Shown here: positions 7,453 to 16,726 of the stretch, piece by piece
Layout of the letters: every line of letters begins with the position of its first letter
Position numbering within the stretch: the first letter of the stretch is position 1
Assembly: GCF_002162355.1 (NCBI RefSeq)
Contig: NZ_CP021434.1
Location: 4,022,001 to 4,086,000 of the forward strand
Source of the DNA: Tumebacillus avium
Lineage (GTDB): Bacteria > Bacillota > Bacilli > Tumebacillales > Tumebacillaceae
DNA: 64,000 bases
Reading direction: 5' to 3'
Notes under the pieces: generated by a model
What the model saw: the letters and a program-made list of their open reading frames with translations, nothing else
Databases searched by the model: none
What the model was told of the DNA's origin: nothing
Program-made: the position numbers and the translations under genes

Positions 7453-9015
7453 ATGTTAATGATAGAGAAAGTACGCCTTTCGATAGGCATTTGCTTAGCA
7501 GGTGCTGTCATCTCGATACCTGTAAGTACTGCTTCAGCAGGCGGTACTTTTATGGCACTCGGAGTAGCCGACTATATGTACGCATCCGACTTGAATAATG
7601 ACGATGCTTACAAATTCCGAGACAGATTGCTTGCGAATGGAAACTGGGTAAAATATGCGGAGTATTACGATGGGAGTGTGTGGGATACCGATTTTGTGAA
7701 CTCTGGCAAGTATACTGATATCCTATTATTTACAGGACATGGCAGCTCCACCGGGAATCTTATCTTACAAGAGGCAGGCGGCAGCACATATACCAACACC
7801 AAGCGAATTTATGCAAACTGGGATGATGTGGGGAATGGTTGGGTTGGTTGGGACGATACAGTAGATCACGACTTTGAGTGGGCTATGTTTATGGCTTGCG
7901 ATGTTCTGGTGCAAAACGGTTGGGGTGGAACGCTGGCAAATGGCGGTCACCATATCTTTGGCTACCGTGACAACTCATCCGAATCTGCCGACAGTTTCGT
8001 CGTTGACTCGTTCTTAACACGTGCTTGGGGCACGAATCAGCATGTTCCGGTACGAATGATTTTTGCTTGGGAAATGGCAAATGTCACGTGGGATGAGCCT
8101 GCCTGGGCAATTACCGGACACAAAGGAAACGAGAATGACTATTTCCACTTCGTCAATACAGGTGCAACGAAAGACATATCAGGGACAAGTGATATCTATC
8201 ATTGGTTCTCTGGCGGCGGATACTACTTGGATGTCTGGAAGAACGAATCCTCGGAACAGCCACTGAATGTCGGCCAGACAAAAAAATTAGGAAACGTGAA
8301 AATTGAGCATGAAGCTCTAAACTACGAAGAACTCGCAAAGAGTTTCTTTACGAATGGATATGTGACAGAAACGGGTGGTGAATTCGGTTCTCAAATTTAC
8401 ACGGATGAGGGGGCAATCTTGAACGTATATCCGTCTGGCGCGATCTCGTATTCGCATGAAAGCGGCACAACGACGGCATTATTTTCGCAAGAACAAGCTT
8501 TGCAACAAGCAGATGCATTCATTCAGAAACACGGGGGAATGCCAAGTGATGCCTACGTAGATGAGATTATTCCTCGGAAGTCGGTTCATGAAGATACTGG
8601 TCAAGAATACGTGACCGGTTACCAAATCACGTATCGTCACAGTTATGAGGACGTCGCAATCCGTGGTATGGCAGGAGATGCGATCAAAGTGATCGTTGAT
8701 AATTCCGGCGTACCGTTCTATTATCGGGAATGGAACTTTGTAAAATCGAAAGTCATAGGCAGCGAAAAAGACACCATCAGCGTCCAAGACGTATTAAAAA
8801 AAGCTGAATCGGAAATCTCAGCCAAGTCGAAGTCGACCAAAAAACAAAAAGTCGAGAACATAGAGATGGTATATTGGTCGAAACCGTTTGTGATGAAACA
8901 GGATATCATGAAACCTGCATGGCGTGTGAGCACGAAAATCCAAGATATATATGTGGATGCGCATACAGGTGAAGTCATTGATACTGAGAAGGCAATCAAA
9001 GAATTCGTCCAATAA
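7453..9015 (+). CDS. Secreted protein with clan CD peptidase-like His-Cys pair and PepSY-like tail
   Basis: The 520-residue product starts with a signal peptide (residues 1-29, cleavage after the STASA region). Residues about 35-235 form a domain with LLFTGHGSS (His96) and, 53 residues on, MFMACDVL (Cys149). A hydrophobic strand followed by HG and a second followed by A-C is the catalytic arrangement of clan CD cysteine peptidases (caspase, gingipain, legumain). The overall domain looks like the DUF6345 group, which is not proven to be proteolytic. Residues about 310-515 resemble PepSY/YycH-type inhibitory or anchoring modules. The start has GGAGGAG 6 nt upstream. A lipoprotein gene follows after 28 bp. 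Base composition is lower in GC than neighbouring genes. Peptidase activity is a hypothesis. Confidence 0.6.
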   Translation: MLMIEKVRLSIGICLAGAVISIPVSTASAGGTFMALGVADYMYASDLNNDDAYKFRDRLLANGNWVKYAEYYDGSVWDTDFVNSGKYTDILLFTGHGSSTGNLILQEAGGSTYTNTKRIYANWDDVGNGWVGWDDTVDHDFEWAMFMACDVLVQNGWGGTLANGGHHIFGYRDNSSESADSFVVDSFLTRAWGTNQHVPVRMIFAWEMANVTWDEPAWAITGHKGNENDYFHFVNTGATKDISGTSDIYHWFSGGGYYLDVWKNESSEQPLNVGQTKKLGNVKIEHEALNYEELAKSFFTNGYVTETGGEFGSQIYTDEGAILNVYPSGAISYSHESGTTTALFSQEQALQQADAFIQKHGGMPSDAYVDEIIPRKSVHEDTGQEYVTGYQITYRHSYEDVAIRGMAGDAIKVIVDNSGVPFYYREWNFVKSKVIGSEKDTISVQDVLKKAESEISAKSKSTKKQKVENIEMVYWSKPFVMKQDIMKPAWRVSTKIQDIYVDAHTGEVIDTEKAIKEFVQ

Positions 9016-9043
9016 CAAATCCAATTTGCAGGAGGTGTGCCTG

Positions 9044-9532
9044 ATGACAAAAAAGGTTCTGCTTTTGATCACGCTGTTGCTTCCTTTATCTCTTACCGGA
9101 TGTGGACAGAATGGGGATTCCAACGAAGAGGCGTTGCGCGGCAAGGTTTCCAAAATAATGATATACCAAGAGGGGAACGCGTATTCTGTAGCTTCGGATG
9201 AACCCATTTTTGAAAAGATCGTCGATACGGCAGAAGAGGCTCTGGTGGAAGTGAACGATATTTACAAAGGGATTGACGAAACAGCCACCTATACCAAGAC
9301 TGGCCAAACCCTGATGCTCGAACTTTCCGAGGCGAAACCGTTGGCTATTGGCGACCAGAGCGGTGATAAAATCCCGGTTCGGCATGTCGTGATCCCCCTT
9401 TCCGGGAAGTATTATGAAGAAGACCAACTTATTATGGCTGGAAACAGCGCCCAATTTCTCAATATGTACAAGACTGACAAAGGTCCGCTCCATGAACTGC
9501 AGGAATTGGCTGGCCAAGCGCTGTCGAAGTAA
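9044..9532 (+). CDS. Putative lipoprotein
   Basis: A 162-residue protein with a signal peptide and lipobox LTGC (Cys20), predicted to be anchored outside the membrane. No enzymatic motif is visible. GGAGGTG lies 7 nt before the ATG at 9044; the open frame extends further upstream but inside the preceding gene. The 28-bp spacing suggests an operon with the secreted His-Cys protein, so it may be its partner or regulator at the cell surface. Confidence 0.75.
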   Translation: MTKKVLLLITLLLPLSLTGCGQNGDSNEEALRGKVSKIMIYQEGNAYSVASDEPIFEKIVDTAEEALVEVNDIYKGIDETATYTKTGQTLMLELSEAKPLAIGDQSGDKIPVRHVVIPLSGKYYEEDQLIMAGNSAQFLNMYKTDKGPLHELQELAGQALSK

Positions 9533-9539
9533 GTATCCC

Positions 9540-9569
9540 TTGACAGAATCCTACCATAAATGTGACAAT
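9540..9569 (+). promoter_or_regulatory. Candidate sigma-A promoter of the hut operon
   Basis: A perfect TTGACA (9540-9545) is followed 18 nt later by GACAAT (9564-9569). Transcription would start near 9576 and give a leader of about 175 nt before hutH that contains a terminator-like hairpin. Confidence 0.55.
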
Positions 9570-9674
9570 ACAAAATAAGCAACATTAAAACAGTAATTGC
9601 AAAGGCGCGTGATTGAGATGAGGTACTCATATCAGGGACACCACAAACAATCGCATATTTGCCTCTTTTGTAAA

Positions 9675-9722
9675 AAAGGGACCGTGTGGAAGTGAATGAC
9701 TTCCGCCCGGTCCCTTTCTTTT
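9675..9722 (+). terminator. Terminator-like hairpin in the hut leader
   Basis: A 10-bp stem (9675-9684 with 9708-9717) with an inner 5-bp stem (9688-9692 with 9699-9703) is followed by TCTTTT. It lies 29 bp before hutH and downstream of a good promoter. It could be a simple terminator for the lipoprotein gene 140 bp away or an attenuator of the hut operon. In B. subtilis, HutP acts on a terminator in the same position ahead of hutH. Confidence 0.75.
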
Positions 9723-9750
9723 GCTAAAGCGCTGAAAGGGGAACGTGAAG

Positions 9751-11286
9751 ATGATCGTGACAACAACCGTTTTGTTGGATGGAGAGCAGGTGACCGCACA
9801 GGATGTGGCGCGCGTGGCATTTGAAGGCGCGGGCGTGACGGTGGCCGATGCGGCATGGGAGCGAGTGAAGGACTGTCGGGAGATGGTCGAGGAATTGGTG
9901 CGGACCGGTAAGGTGGTCTATGGCGTCACCACCGGGTTTGGCAAATTCAGCGATGTGCAGATTTCGCCGGAGGATGCGGCACAGCTGCAGGTCAACCTGA
10001 TCCGCTCGCACGCCTGCGCCGTCGGCCAGCCGATGGCGATCCCGGCGGTGCGCGCACTGATGATGCTGCGGGCAAACGCCTTGTCAAAAGGCTACTCGGG
10101 CATTCGCACCGAGACGCTGCAGCTGTTGACCGACTGCCTCAACCACGGCGTGCATCCCGTGGTGCCGGAGCAGGGCTCGCTTGGCGCATCGGGCGACCTC
10201 GCGCCGTTGTCCCATCTGGCGCTCGTTCTAATGGGCGAAGGGGAAGCGTTTTATAAAGGAGAACGCCTCCCGGGCGGCGAGGCGCTGCAAAAAGCCGGCC
10301 TGACCCCGATCCAACTGCAAGCCAAGGAAGGCCTTGCTCTGATCAACGGCACCCAGATCATGACGTCGATCGGCACGTTGACCTATGTCAAAGCGGAACG
10401 CCTCGCCAAGGCGGCCGACATGATCGCGGCGCTGACCGTCGAAGTTCTGCGCGGCATCCCGGACGCTTTTTCCGAAGAAGTGCACCGCGTGCGCCCGTAT
10501 CCGGAGCAGATCGGCGTGGCGAGCAACCTGCGCAAGCTGCTCGCAGGCAGCAAGCTGACCACCGGGCAAGGCGAGATCCGCGTCCAAGACGCCTACTCGC
10601 TGCGCTGCCTGCCGCAAGTGCACGGCGCATCGCGTCAGGTGCTGTCTTATGTCGCTGACAAGATCGCCATCGAGATCAACTCCGCGACCGACAACCCGCT
10701 GCTCTTCCTCGAAGAAGGAAAAGTCATCTCCGGCGGCAACTTCCACGGGCAGCCGATCGCCTTTGCGATGGATTTCCTGAAAATCGGCATGAGCGAACTC
10801 GCCAACATCTCCGAACGCCGCACGGAACGCCTGGTCAACCCGGCCCTGTCCGAACTTCCGGCGTTCCTGAGCCACCAACCGGGCATGGAGTCGGGCATGA
10901 TGATTCCGCAGTACGTGGCAGCATCGCTCGTCTCGGAAAACAAAGTCTTGGCGCATCCGGCTTCTGTCGACTCGATCCCGTCTTCCGCGAATCAGGAAGA
11001 CCACGTCTCGATGGGCACGACTGCAGCACGCCACGCGGCGCAAGTGATCGACAACGTGTCGAAAGTGCTCGCCATCGAGCTGATCTGCGCCGGGGAAGCG
11101 GTGGAGTTTGTCGGCGCTGACGGACTGGCTCCGGCGACGCGCAAGCTGTATGACCTGCTGCGCGGCATCGTGCCGCCGGTGCTCACCGACCGTTCGACGT
11201 CGGCCGATATCGAAAAAGTGGCGGAAGCGCTGCTGCAAGGCGAGTGGATTCAAGACGTGCAAAAAATTACCGGCGAACTCATGTAG
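9751..11286 (+). CDS. hutH: Histidine ammonia-lyase
   Basis: Converts L-histidine to urocanate and ammonia, the first step of histidine degradation. The Ala-Ser-Gly triad that cyclises into the MIO cofactor lies at residues 146-148 within [17 protein letters not shown], and the family length (about 510 residues) is matched by 511. Conserved ATDNPLLF and QEDHVSMG stretches are also present. The ATG at 9751 is preferred because AAAGGGG lies 9 nt upstream; an in-frame GTG at 9745 would be only 3 nt from it. It is the first gene of hutHUIG. Confidence 0.97.
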   Translation: MIVTTTVLLDGEQVTAQDVARVAFEGAGVTVADAAWERVKDCREMVEELVRTGKVVYGVTTGFGKFSDVQISPEDAAQLQVNLIRSHACAVGQPMAIPAVRALMMLRANALSKGYSGIRTETLQLLTDCLNHGVHPVVPEQGSLGASGDLAPLSHLALVLMGEGEAFYKGERLPGGEALQKAGLTPIQLQAKEGLALINGTQIMTSIGTLTYVKAERLAKAADMIAALTVEVLRGIPDAFSEEVHRVRPYPEQIGVASNLRKLLAGSKLTTGQGEIRVQDAYSLRCLPQVHGASRQVLSYVADKIAIEINSATDNPLLFLEEGKVISGGNFHGQPIAFAMDFLKIGMSELANISERRTERLVNPALSELPAFLSHQPGMESGMMIPQYVAASLVSENKVLAHPASVDSIPSSANQEDHVSMGTTAARHAAQVIDNVSKVLAIELICAGEAVEFVGADGLAPATRKLYDLLRGIVPPVLTDRSTSADIEKVAEALLQGEWIQDVQKITGELM

Positions 11287-11322
11287 ATCATAGATCGCTT
11301 TCATATTAAGGAGGAATTACGT

Positions 11323-12990
11323 ATGACCACCCAACAAAAACGTGAAATCCGCGCCCCGCGCGGCACCGAACTGAACGCAAAAGGCTGGGTTCAAGAAGCA
11401 GCGCTGCGCATGCTGATGAACAATCTCGACCCGGAAGTGGCCGAGCGCCCGGAAGACCTCGTCGTCTACGGCGGCATCGGCAAAGCGGCCCGCAACTGGC
11501 CGGCGTTTGACGCGATCGTCCGCGAACTGAAGCGTCTGGAAAGCGACGAGACCCTGCTCGTGCAATCGGGCAAGCCGGTCGGCGTGTTCAAAACGCATGA
11601 GCGCGCGCCGCGCGTGCTGCTCTCCAACTCCGTGCTCGTTCCGGCGTGGGCGAACTGGGAGCATTTCCGCGAGCTGGAGCAAAAAGGCCTGATGATGTAC
11701 GGTCAGATGACCGCCGGTTCCTGGATCTACATCGGCACGCAAGGCATCCTGCAAGGCACTTATGAAACGTTTGCCGAAGCGGGACGCCAGATGACGGGCG
11801 GTACGCTCAAAGGCACCTTGACCCTGACCGCAGGGCTCGGCGGCATGGGCGGTGCACAGCCGCTGGCCGTCACGATGAACGAAGGCGTTGTCATCGCTGT
11901 CGAAGTCGACCCGACCCGCATCGAACGCCGCATCCAGCACCGCTACTGCGACGTGATGGCGACCTCCCTCGACGAAGCGCTGGAGCTGGCCAATGCAGCA
12001 AAAGCGGAAGGCCGTCCGCTGTCGATCGGTCTGCTTGGCAACGCAGCGGAGATCTACCCGGAATTTGTCCGCCGCGGCATCAAGCCGGATTTTGTCACCG
12101 ACCAGACGTCGGCGCATGACCCGCTGAACGGCTATGTTCCGGCAGGCTACTCGTTGGAAGAAGCGGAAGCCCTGCGCAAGTCCGACCCGGACAAATTGAT
12201 CGCCCTGGCCAAGCAAAGCATGGCGGTACACGTGCAAGCGATGCTCGACCTGCAAAAGCTCGGCTCCACCGTATTTGACTACGGCAACAACATCCGCCAA
12301 GTGGCGCTTGATGAAGGCGTGAAAGACGCGTTCAACTTCCCGGGCTTCGTTCCGGCGTACATCCGCCCCCTGTTCTGCGAAGGCAAAGGCCCGTTCCGCT
12401 GGGCGGCTCTGTCCGGCGATCCGGAAGATATCAAGAAGCTCGACGAAAAGATTCTGGAGCTGTTCCCGGAAAATGACCACCTGCGCCGCTGGATCACCAT
12501 GGCCGGCGAAAAGATCGCCTTCCAAGGTCTCCCGGCCCGCATCTGCTGGCTCGGCTACGGCGATCGCGCGAAATTTGGCCTCGCGATCAACGAAATGGTC
12601 AAAAATGGCGAGCTGAAAGCGCCGATCGTCATCGGCCGCGACCACCTCGACTGCGGCTCGGTCGCATCCCCGAACCGCGAGACGGAAGCGATGAAAGACG
12701 GCTCAGATGCAGTTGGCGACTGGGCGATCCTGAACGCTCTGATCAACACTTCCGCAGGCGCATCCTGGGTCTCCGTCCACCATGGCGGCGGCGTGGGCAT
12801 GGGCTACTCGCTGCATGCGGGCATGGTTGTGGTTGCAGACGGCACCGACGAGGCTGCTGAACGCCTGCAGGCAGTGCTGACCTCCGACCCGGGCATGGGT
12901 GTCATCCGTCACGTCGACGCAGGATACGATGAAGCGATCGAAACGGCAGAAGAGCACGGCATCCGCATCCCGATGCGCGCACAAGACTAA
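11323..12990 (+). CDS. hutU: Urocanate hydratase
   Basis: The 555-residue product converts urocanate to 4-imidazolone-5-propionate using tightly bound NAD+. The family is highly conserved and easily recognised: [15 protein letters not shown] near residue 50, [15 protein letters not shown] near 130, the [13 protein letters not shown] nucleotide-binding glycine-rich segment near 170, and the [15 protein letters not shown] active-site region near residue 440. AAGGAGG precedes the ATG. It lies 36 bp after hutH and 36 bp before hutI, in the same operon. Confidence 0.98.
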   Translation: MTTQQKREIRAPRGTELNAKGWVQEAALRMLMNNLDPEVAERPEDLVVYGGIGKAARNWPAFDAIVRELKRLESDETLLVQSGKPVGVFKTHERAPRVLLSNSVLVPAWANWEHFRELEQKGLMMYGQMTAGSWIYIGTQGILQGTYETFAEAGRQMTGGTLKGTLTLTAGLGGMGGAQPLAVTMNEGVVIAVEVDPTRIERRIQHRYCDVMATSLDEALELANAAKAEGRPLSIGLLGNAAEIYPEFVRRGIKPDFVTDQTSAHDPLNGYVPAGYSLEEAEALRKSDPDKLIALAKQSMAVHVQAMLDLQKLGSTVFDYGNNIRQVALDEGVKDAFNFPGFVPAYIRPLFCEGKGPFRWAALSGDPEDIKKLDEKILELFPENDHLRRWITMAGEKIAFQGLPARICWLGYGDRAKFGLAINEMVKNGELKAPIVIGRDHLDCGSVASPNRETEAMKDGSDAVGDWAILNALINTSAGASWVSVHHGGGVGMGYSLHAGMVVVADGTDEAAERLQAVLTSDPGMGVIRHVDAGYDEAIETAEEHGIRIPMRAQD

Positions 12991-13026
12991 TCCCATTAGC
13001 AGCACAGAGCGAGGAGGAGGATGAGC

Positions 13027-14319
13027 ATGGAACAACTGGATCTGTTGGTCAAAGGCATCGGGCGGCTGGTAACGCCGCCTGGGGATGCCCCGCGATTTGG
13101 CCGGGAAATGAATGAAGTGATCGAGATTGAAAATGCGGCGGTGGCGATTCACCAAGGAAGATTCGTCCACGTCGGCACAGAAGCGGAAGTGTTGGCAGCT
13201 CTGCAAGGCGTGACGGTCGCCGAGACGATCGACGTCGGCGGACGCCTGGTCACGCCGGGCCTCGTCGACCCGCACACGCACCTCGTGCACGGCGGCTCGC
13301 GCGAACACGAGCTGGCCTTGAAGCGCTCCGGCGTGCCGTATCTGGAAATCCTCGCTGGAGGCGGCGGCATTCTCTCCACCGTCAAAGCAACCCGCGCCGC
13401 GTCCGAAGAGGAACTGTACCACAAGGCGCGCAAGAGCCTGAACGAAATGCTCTTGAACGGCGTGACGACTGTGGAAGCGAAGAGCGGCTACGGTCTGACC
13501 ACCGAAGATGAGCTGAAACAGCTGCGCGTCGCGAAACGTCTGCATGACACCCATCCGGTCGACATCGTCTCGACCTTCATGGGCGGCCATGCGGTGCCGC
13601 CAGAGTACAAAGGGCGCACGGAGGAGTATGTCGACTTGATCGTCAATGAAATGCTGCCGAAAGTAGCTGATGAGTTCCTCGCCGAATTTTGCGACGTGTT
13701 TTGCGAGCATGGCGTGTTTACCGTCGAGCAGTCCCGGCGCATCTTGATGGAAGGCAAGCGCAACGGCCTGATGCCGAAGATTCACGCCGACGAGATCGAA
13801 TCGCTGGGCGGCGCACAGCTGGCCGGGGAGATCGGCGCGATTTCGGCGGAGCATCTGCTGGCGGCGACCGATGAAGGTTTGCAGGAGCTGGCCGACAATG
13901 GCGTGACGCCGGTGCTCTTGCCGGGCACTTCGTTCAACCTCGGGCTGCAAAACCACGCCCGCGCCCGCGACATGATCGACAAGTACAACTTGCCGGTCGC
14001 GCTGTCCACCGACTACAACCCGGGTTCCTGCCCGACCGAGTCGATTCAGTTGATCATCGCTTTGGCGTCGCTGAACTTGAAGATGACGCCGGAAGAGATC
14101 CTGACGGCGTGCACGCTCAATGCGGCGAATGCGCTGGGGCGCTCGACCGACATCGGGTCTGTCGCAAAAGGCAAGCGTGCCGACCTGACGATCTTCGACG
14201 CGCCGAACATTCAGTACCTGCCGTACCATTTCGGCATCAACCACACGTTTGGCGTGATCAAAAACGGTCAGGTCGCCGTCTGGGAACGCCAGATCGTCGA
14301 CAGCGGGGAGGACGCGTAG
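13027..14319 (+). CDS. hutI: Imidazolonepropionase
   Basis: A 430-residue amidohydrolase-superfamily enzyme that opens imidazolonepropionate to N-formimino-L-glutamate. The metal-binding GLVDPHTHLVHGG motif lies near residue 80, a conserved HADEIESLGG near 250, and STDYNPGSCPTES near 325. A run of GAGGAGGAGG ends at 13020. The ATG at 13027 has normal spacing and is chosen, whereas the in-frame ATG at 13021 abuts the ribosome site. Its stop codon is followed immediately by the ATG of hutG. Confidence 0.96.
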   Translation: MEQLDLLVKGIGRLVTPPGDAPRFGREMNEVIEIENAAVAIHQGRFVHVGTEAEVLAALQGVTVAETIDVGGRLVTPGLVDPHTHLVHGGSREHELALKRSGVPYLEILAGGGGILSTVKATRAASEEELYHKARKSLNEMLLNGVTTVEAKSGYGLTTEDELKQLRVAKRLHDTHPVDIVSTFMGGHAVPPEYKGRTEEYVDLIVNEMLPKVADEFLAEFCDVFCEHGVFTVEQSRRILMEGKRNGLMPKIHADEIESLGGAQLAGEIGAISAEHLLAATDEGLQELADNGVTPVLLPGTSFNLGLQNHARARDMIDKYNLPVALSTDYNPGSCPTESIQLIIALASLNLKMTPEEILTACTLNAANALGRSTDIGSVAKGKRADLTIFDAPNIQYLPYHFGINHTFGVIKNGQVAVWERQIVDSGEDA

Positions 14320-15291
14320 ATGAGCCACGAGATTCCGCACTTGAAAACGCCCGATGCAGCAGCGTTTCGCGACCAGATGGAAACGAAAGTCGCCCGCTGG
14401 ATCAGCCAGTGGGACGGAACGGAAGAGCTGATCGCAGGCGTGATCGGCATTCCGCTCTCCAAGCCGTCGATCTCCGTCTCCGGCGCATCGACGACCCCGG
14501 CGGCGATCCGCACAGCGTTCAAATCGTTTACGACCTACTCGCTGGAATACGGCGTGGACCTGCAGACGTTGCCCGTCCGTGACTTGGGCGATATCGCGAT
14601 GCACGTCACCGACAACGCCGAGTCGCATCGCCGGATCGAGGAAAGCCTGCGTGCGCTTTACCAAAAGCAGCCCGATCTGATCCCGATCATCTTTGGCGGC
14701 GATCATTCGATCACCTGCCCGTCGATGAAGGCGTTCGTCGACCGTCATCCGGGGAAAAAGGTCGGTATCATCCATTTTGACGCGCACCATGACGTGCGTA
14801 ACTTCGAAGACGGCGGCGTCTCGAACGGCACGCCGTTCCGCGGCATTTTGGAATCGGGCATCGTCAGCGGGAAAAACATCGTGCAGATCGGCATTCGCGG
14901 CTTCATGAACTCGAAGCCGTACCACGATTATGTGACCGGTCACGGCGTGACCGTCTTTACTGCCCGCGATGTGCATCGTCAAGGCATGGAGGCGATTTTG
15001 ACCCAAGCTTTGGAAATTGCCGGAGATGGCACCGATGTGCTGTATGTAAGTTTTGATGTGGACGTGATCGACCAGGCCTACGCGCCGGGTTGTCCGGCGA
15101 TCGGCACAGGCGGGATGAACCCGTGGGACGCGATGGATGCGCTGCACCGCCTCGGCACGCTGCCGCAGGTGCAGGGGCTTGATTTTGTCTGCATCGACCC
15201 GACCGTCGATGTGCGCAATGTAACATCGCGGCTGGCGGTGCAGTTTATGCTGACCTTCCTCGCGGGCGTTTCGCAACGTCCCGTTCGCTAG
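14320..15291 (+). CDS. hutG: Formimidoylglutamase
   Basis: The 323-residue product belongs to the ureohydrolase (arginase) family and splits formiminoglutamate to glutamate and formamide. The manganese ligands are in GGDHSIT (near residue 126), HFDAHHDVR (near 151) and SFDVDVID (near 246). The reading frame starts directly after the hutI stop (TAGATG), so translation is coupled. With hutH, hutU and hutI it completes the four-step route to glutamate. No hutP or histidine permease gene is in the window. Confidence 0.96.
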   Translation: MSHEIPHLKTPDAAAFRDQMETKVARWISQWDGTEELIAGVIGIPLSKPSISVSGASTTPAAIRTAFKSFTTYSLEYGVDLQTLPVRDLGDIAMHVTDNAESHRRIEESLRALYQKQPDLIPIIFGGDHSITCPSMKAFVDRHPGKKVGIIHFDAHHDVRNFEDGGVSNGTPFRGILESGIVSGKNIVQIGIRGFMNSKPYHDYVTGHGVTVFTARDVHRQGMEAILTQALEIAGDGTDVLYVSFDVDVIDQAYAPGCPAIGTGGMNPWDAMDALHRLGTLPQVQGLDFVCIDPTVDVRNVTSRLAVQFMLTFLAGVSQRPVR

Positions 15292-15360
15292 ACAGAACGA
15301 TCACCAGAAGCTATTCTAAGATATGGAAAGTTAAGCTGCAGTGGGGGGAGTGGGAAGAAC

Positions 15361-16611
15361 GTGTCTGATACGGCGAGTTTCTTCCGCAACCGATTCGTAC
15401 AAGTGATCGTGTTGTCTGGATTGTTTTTGCAAATTGGCATTTGGGTGCGCAACTTCGCGGTCTTGCTGTTCGTCATGGACCAGACCGGAGGGAACGAGAA
15501 CGCTGTCTCGATGATTTCGGTCGCCGAGTTTGCGCCGATTTTCATCTTTTCGTTTATCGGCGGCGCCTATGCGGACCGCTGGCGTCCGAAGCGGACGATG
15601 GTATGGTCCGATCTGCTCAGCGCCTTGTCGGTGTTTGCGGTGCTCGCGACACTGATGACCGGCATGTGGCAAGCGATCTTTTTCGCGACGCTGGTGTCGG
15701 CGATCTTATCGCAATTCTCGCAGCCTTCGATGCTGAAGCTGTTTAAGCAGCATGTTCCGGAGCATCAGATGCAGATGGGCATGGCGATGTTTCAAACGAT
15801 GATGTCGATCTTTATGATCATCGGGCCGTTCCTCGGCACACTGGTCTATCAGAACTACGGCATCAACGTCTCGATCGGGATCATGGGCGTGGCGTTCCTG
15901 CTGTCGGCCGGCGTGTTGACGTTTATCCCGGCCGATAAGCAAGAAGTTGTGGAAGATAAGGGAACTTCGATCTTTGAGGAGATGAAGGAAGGTTTCCGCT
16001 ACGTGATGGGCAAACCGGTGCTGAAAATCCTCGGCGGCAACTTCGCCGCGGCGGGCTTGGCGCTGGGCATCATGCAGCCGCTGACGATCTTCCTCGTCAC
16101 GGAGAATCTGGGGATGCCAAAAGAGAATGTGCAATGGCTGATGATGACCAACGGCTTTGCGATGCTGCTCGGCGGCGGACTGGTCATGGCGATCTCGAAA
16201 AAGGTGCCGCCGCATGTCTTGCTTGTCATCGGGATGACGGCGGTGACGATTGCGACGGCGGTCACCGGCTGGTCGACCTATTTCCCGCTGACGCTGGGGG
16301 CGCAGTTCTTCGCCGGACTGCTGTTGCCTTGCATTCACATCGGCATCAACACGATCATGCTCAAGACGACCGAGGCGGAATTTATCGGCCGTGCCAACGG
16401 GATCTTGAACCCGCTGTTTATGGGCATGATGGTCGTGACGATGAGCATCGCCGGCAAGATAAAAGGGGCGTTCTCGCTGACGACCGCGTTCGAAATTTCG
16501 GCCGCGCTGTTCTTTATTGGCATCCTGTTGGCGTTACCGCTCTTTAAAATGAATCTGCGCTTCAACGACGAACCGGCAGCAGATGCGAAACCTGCCGACC
16601 AACCAGCCTAA
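15361..16611 (+). CDS. MFS transporter (DHA3-like drug/siderophore exporter type)
   Basis: This 416-residue protein has about twelve hydrophobic helices and the loop 2-3 motif GAYADRWRPKRTM (residues about 76-88) of major facilitator drug exporters. It starts at GTG with a G-rich ribosome site upstream. It lies 70 bp after hutG with no obvious terminator between them, so read-through from hut is possible, but its position 115 bp ahead of NRPS 1 suggests export of that product as an alternative. The terminator behind it separates it from the NRPS transcript. Substrate is unknown. Confidence 0.85.
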   Translation: MSDTASFFRNRFVQVIVLSGLFLQIGIWVRNFAVLLFVMDQTGGNENAVSMISVAEFAPIFIFSFIGGAYADRWRPKRTMVWSDLLSALSVFAVLATLMTGMWQAIFFATLVSAILSQFSQPSMLKLFKQHVPEHQMQMGMAMFQTMMSIFMIIGPFLGTLVYQNYGINVSIGIMGVAFLLSAGVLTFIPADKQEVVEDKGTSIFEEMKEGFRYVMGKPVLKILGGNFAAAGLALGIMQPLTIFLVTENLGMPKENVQWLMMTNGFAMLLGGGLVMAISKKVPPHVLLVIGMTAVTIATAVTGWSTYFPLTLGAQFFAGLLLPCIHIGINTIMLKTTEAEFIGRANGILNPLFMGMMVVTMSIAGKIKGAFSLTTAFEISAALFFIGILLALPLFKMNLRFNDEPAADAKPADQPA

Positions 16612-16630
16612 CCAAAAGTTAATGATTTAC

Positions 16631-16664
16631 AAAAGCCATCAGGTTTCCTCTGGTGGCTTTTTAT
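16631..16664 (+). terminator. Rho-independent terminator
   Basis: A 12-bp stem with one G-T pair (16631-16642 with 16650-16661) is followed by T-rich sequence. It ends the hut/MFS transcript. Confidence 0.9.
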
Positions 16665-16689
16665 TTTAGTTATTTATTGTTATTATAAA
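16661..16689 (+). promoter_or_regulatory. Possible promoter of NRPS 1
   Basis: TATAAA (16684-16689) lies 17 nt after TTATTT (16661-16666), in AT-rich DNA just before the NRPS 1 ribosome site. The -10 is good and the -35 is poor. Confidence 0.35.
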
Positions 16690-16726
16690 ATAAGAGTTTG
16701 CAGTGTTAGAGGAGGTCGCCGTTTCG

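Noticed and set aside
9722..9740. A CRE-like word around AGCGCT before hutH
   Set aside because: Only the central bases fit the CcpA consensus; the outer half-site positions mismatch.
12703..15276. An 857-codon open frame on the minus strand
   Set aside because: It is antisense to hutU, hutI and hutG, which are certain. The product is His/Arg-rich with no motif.
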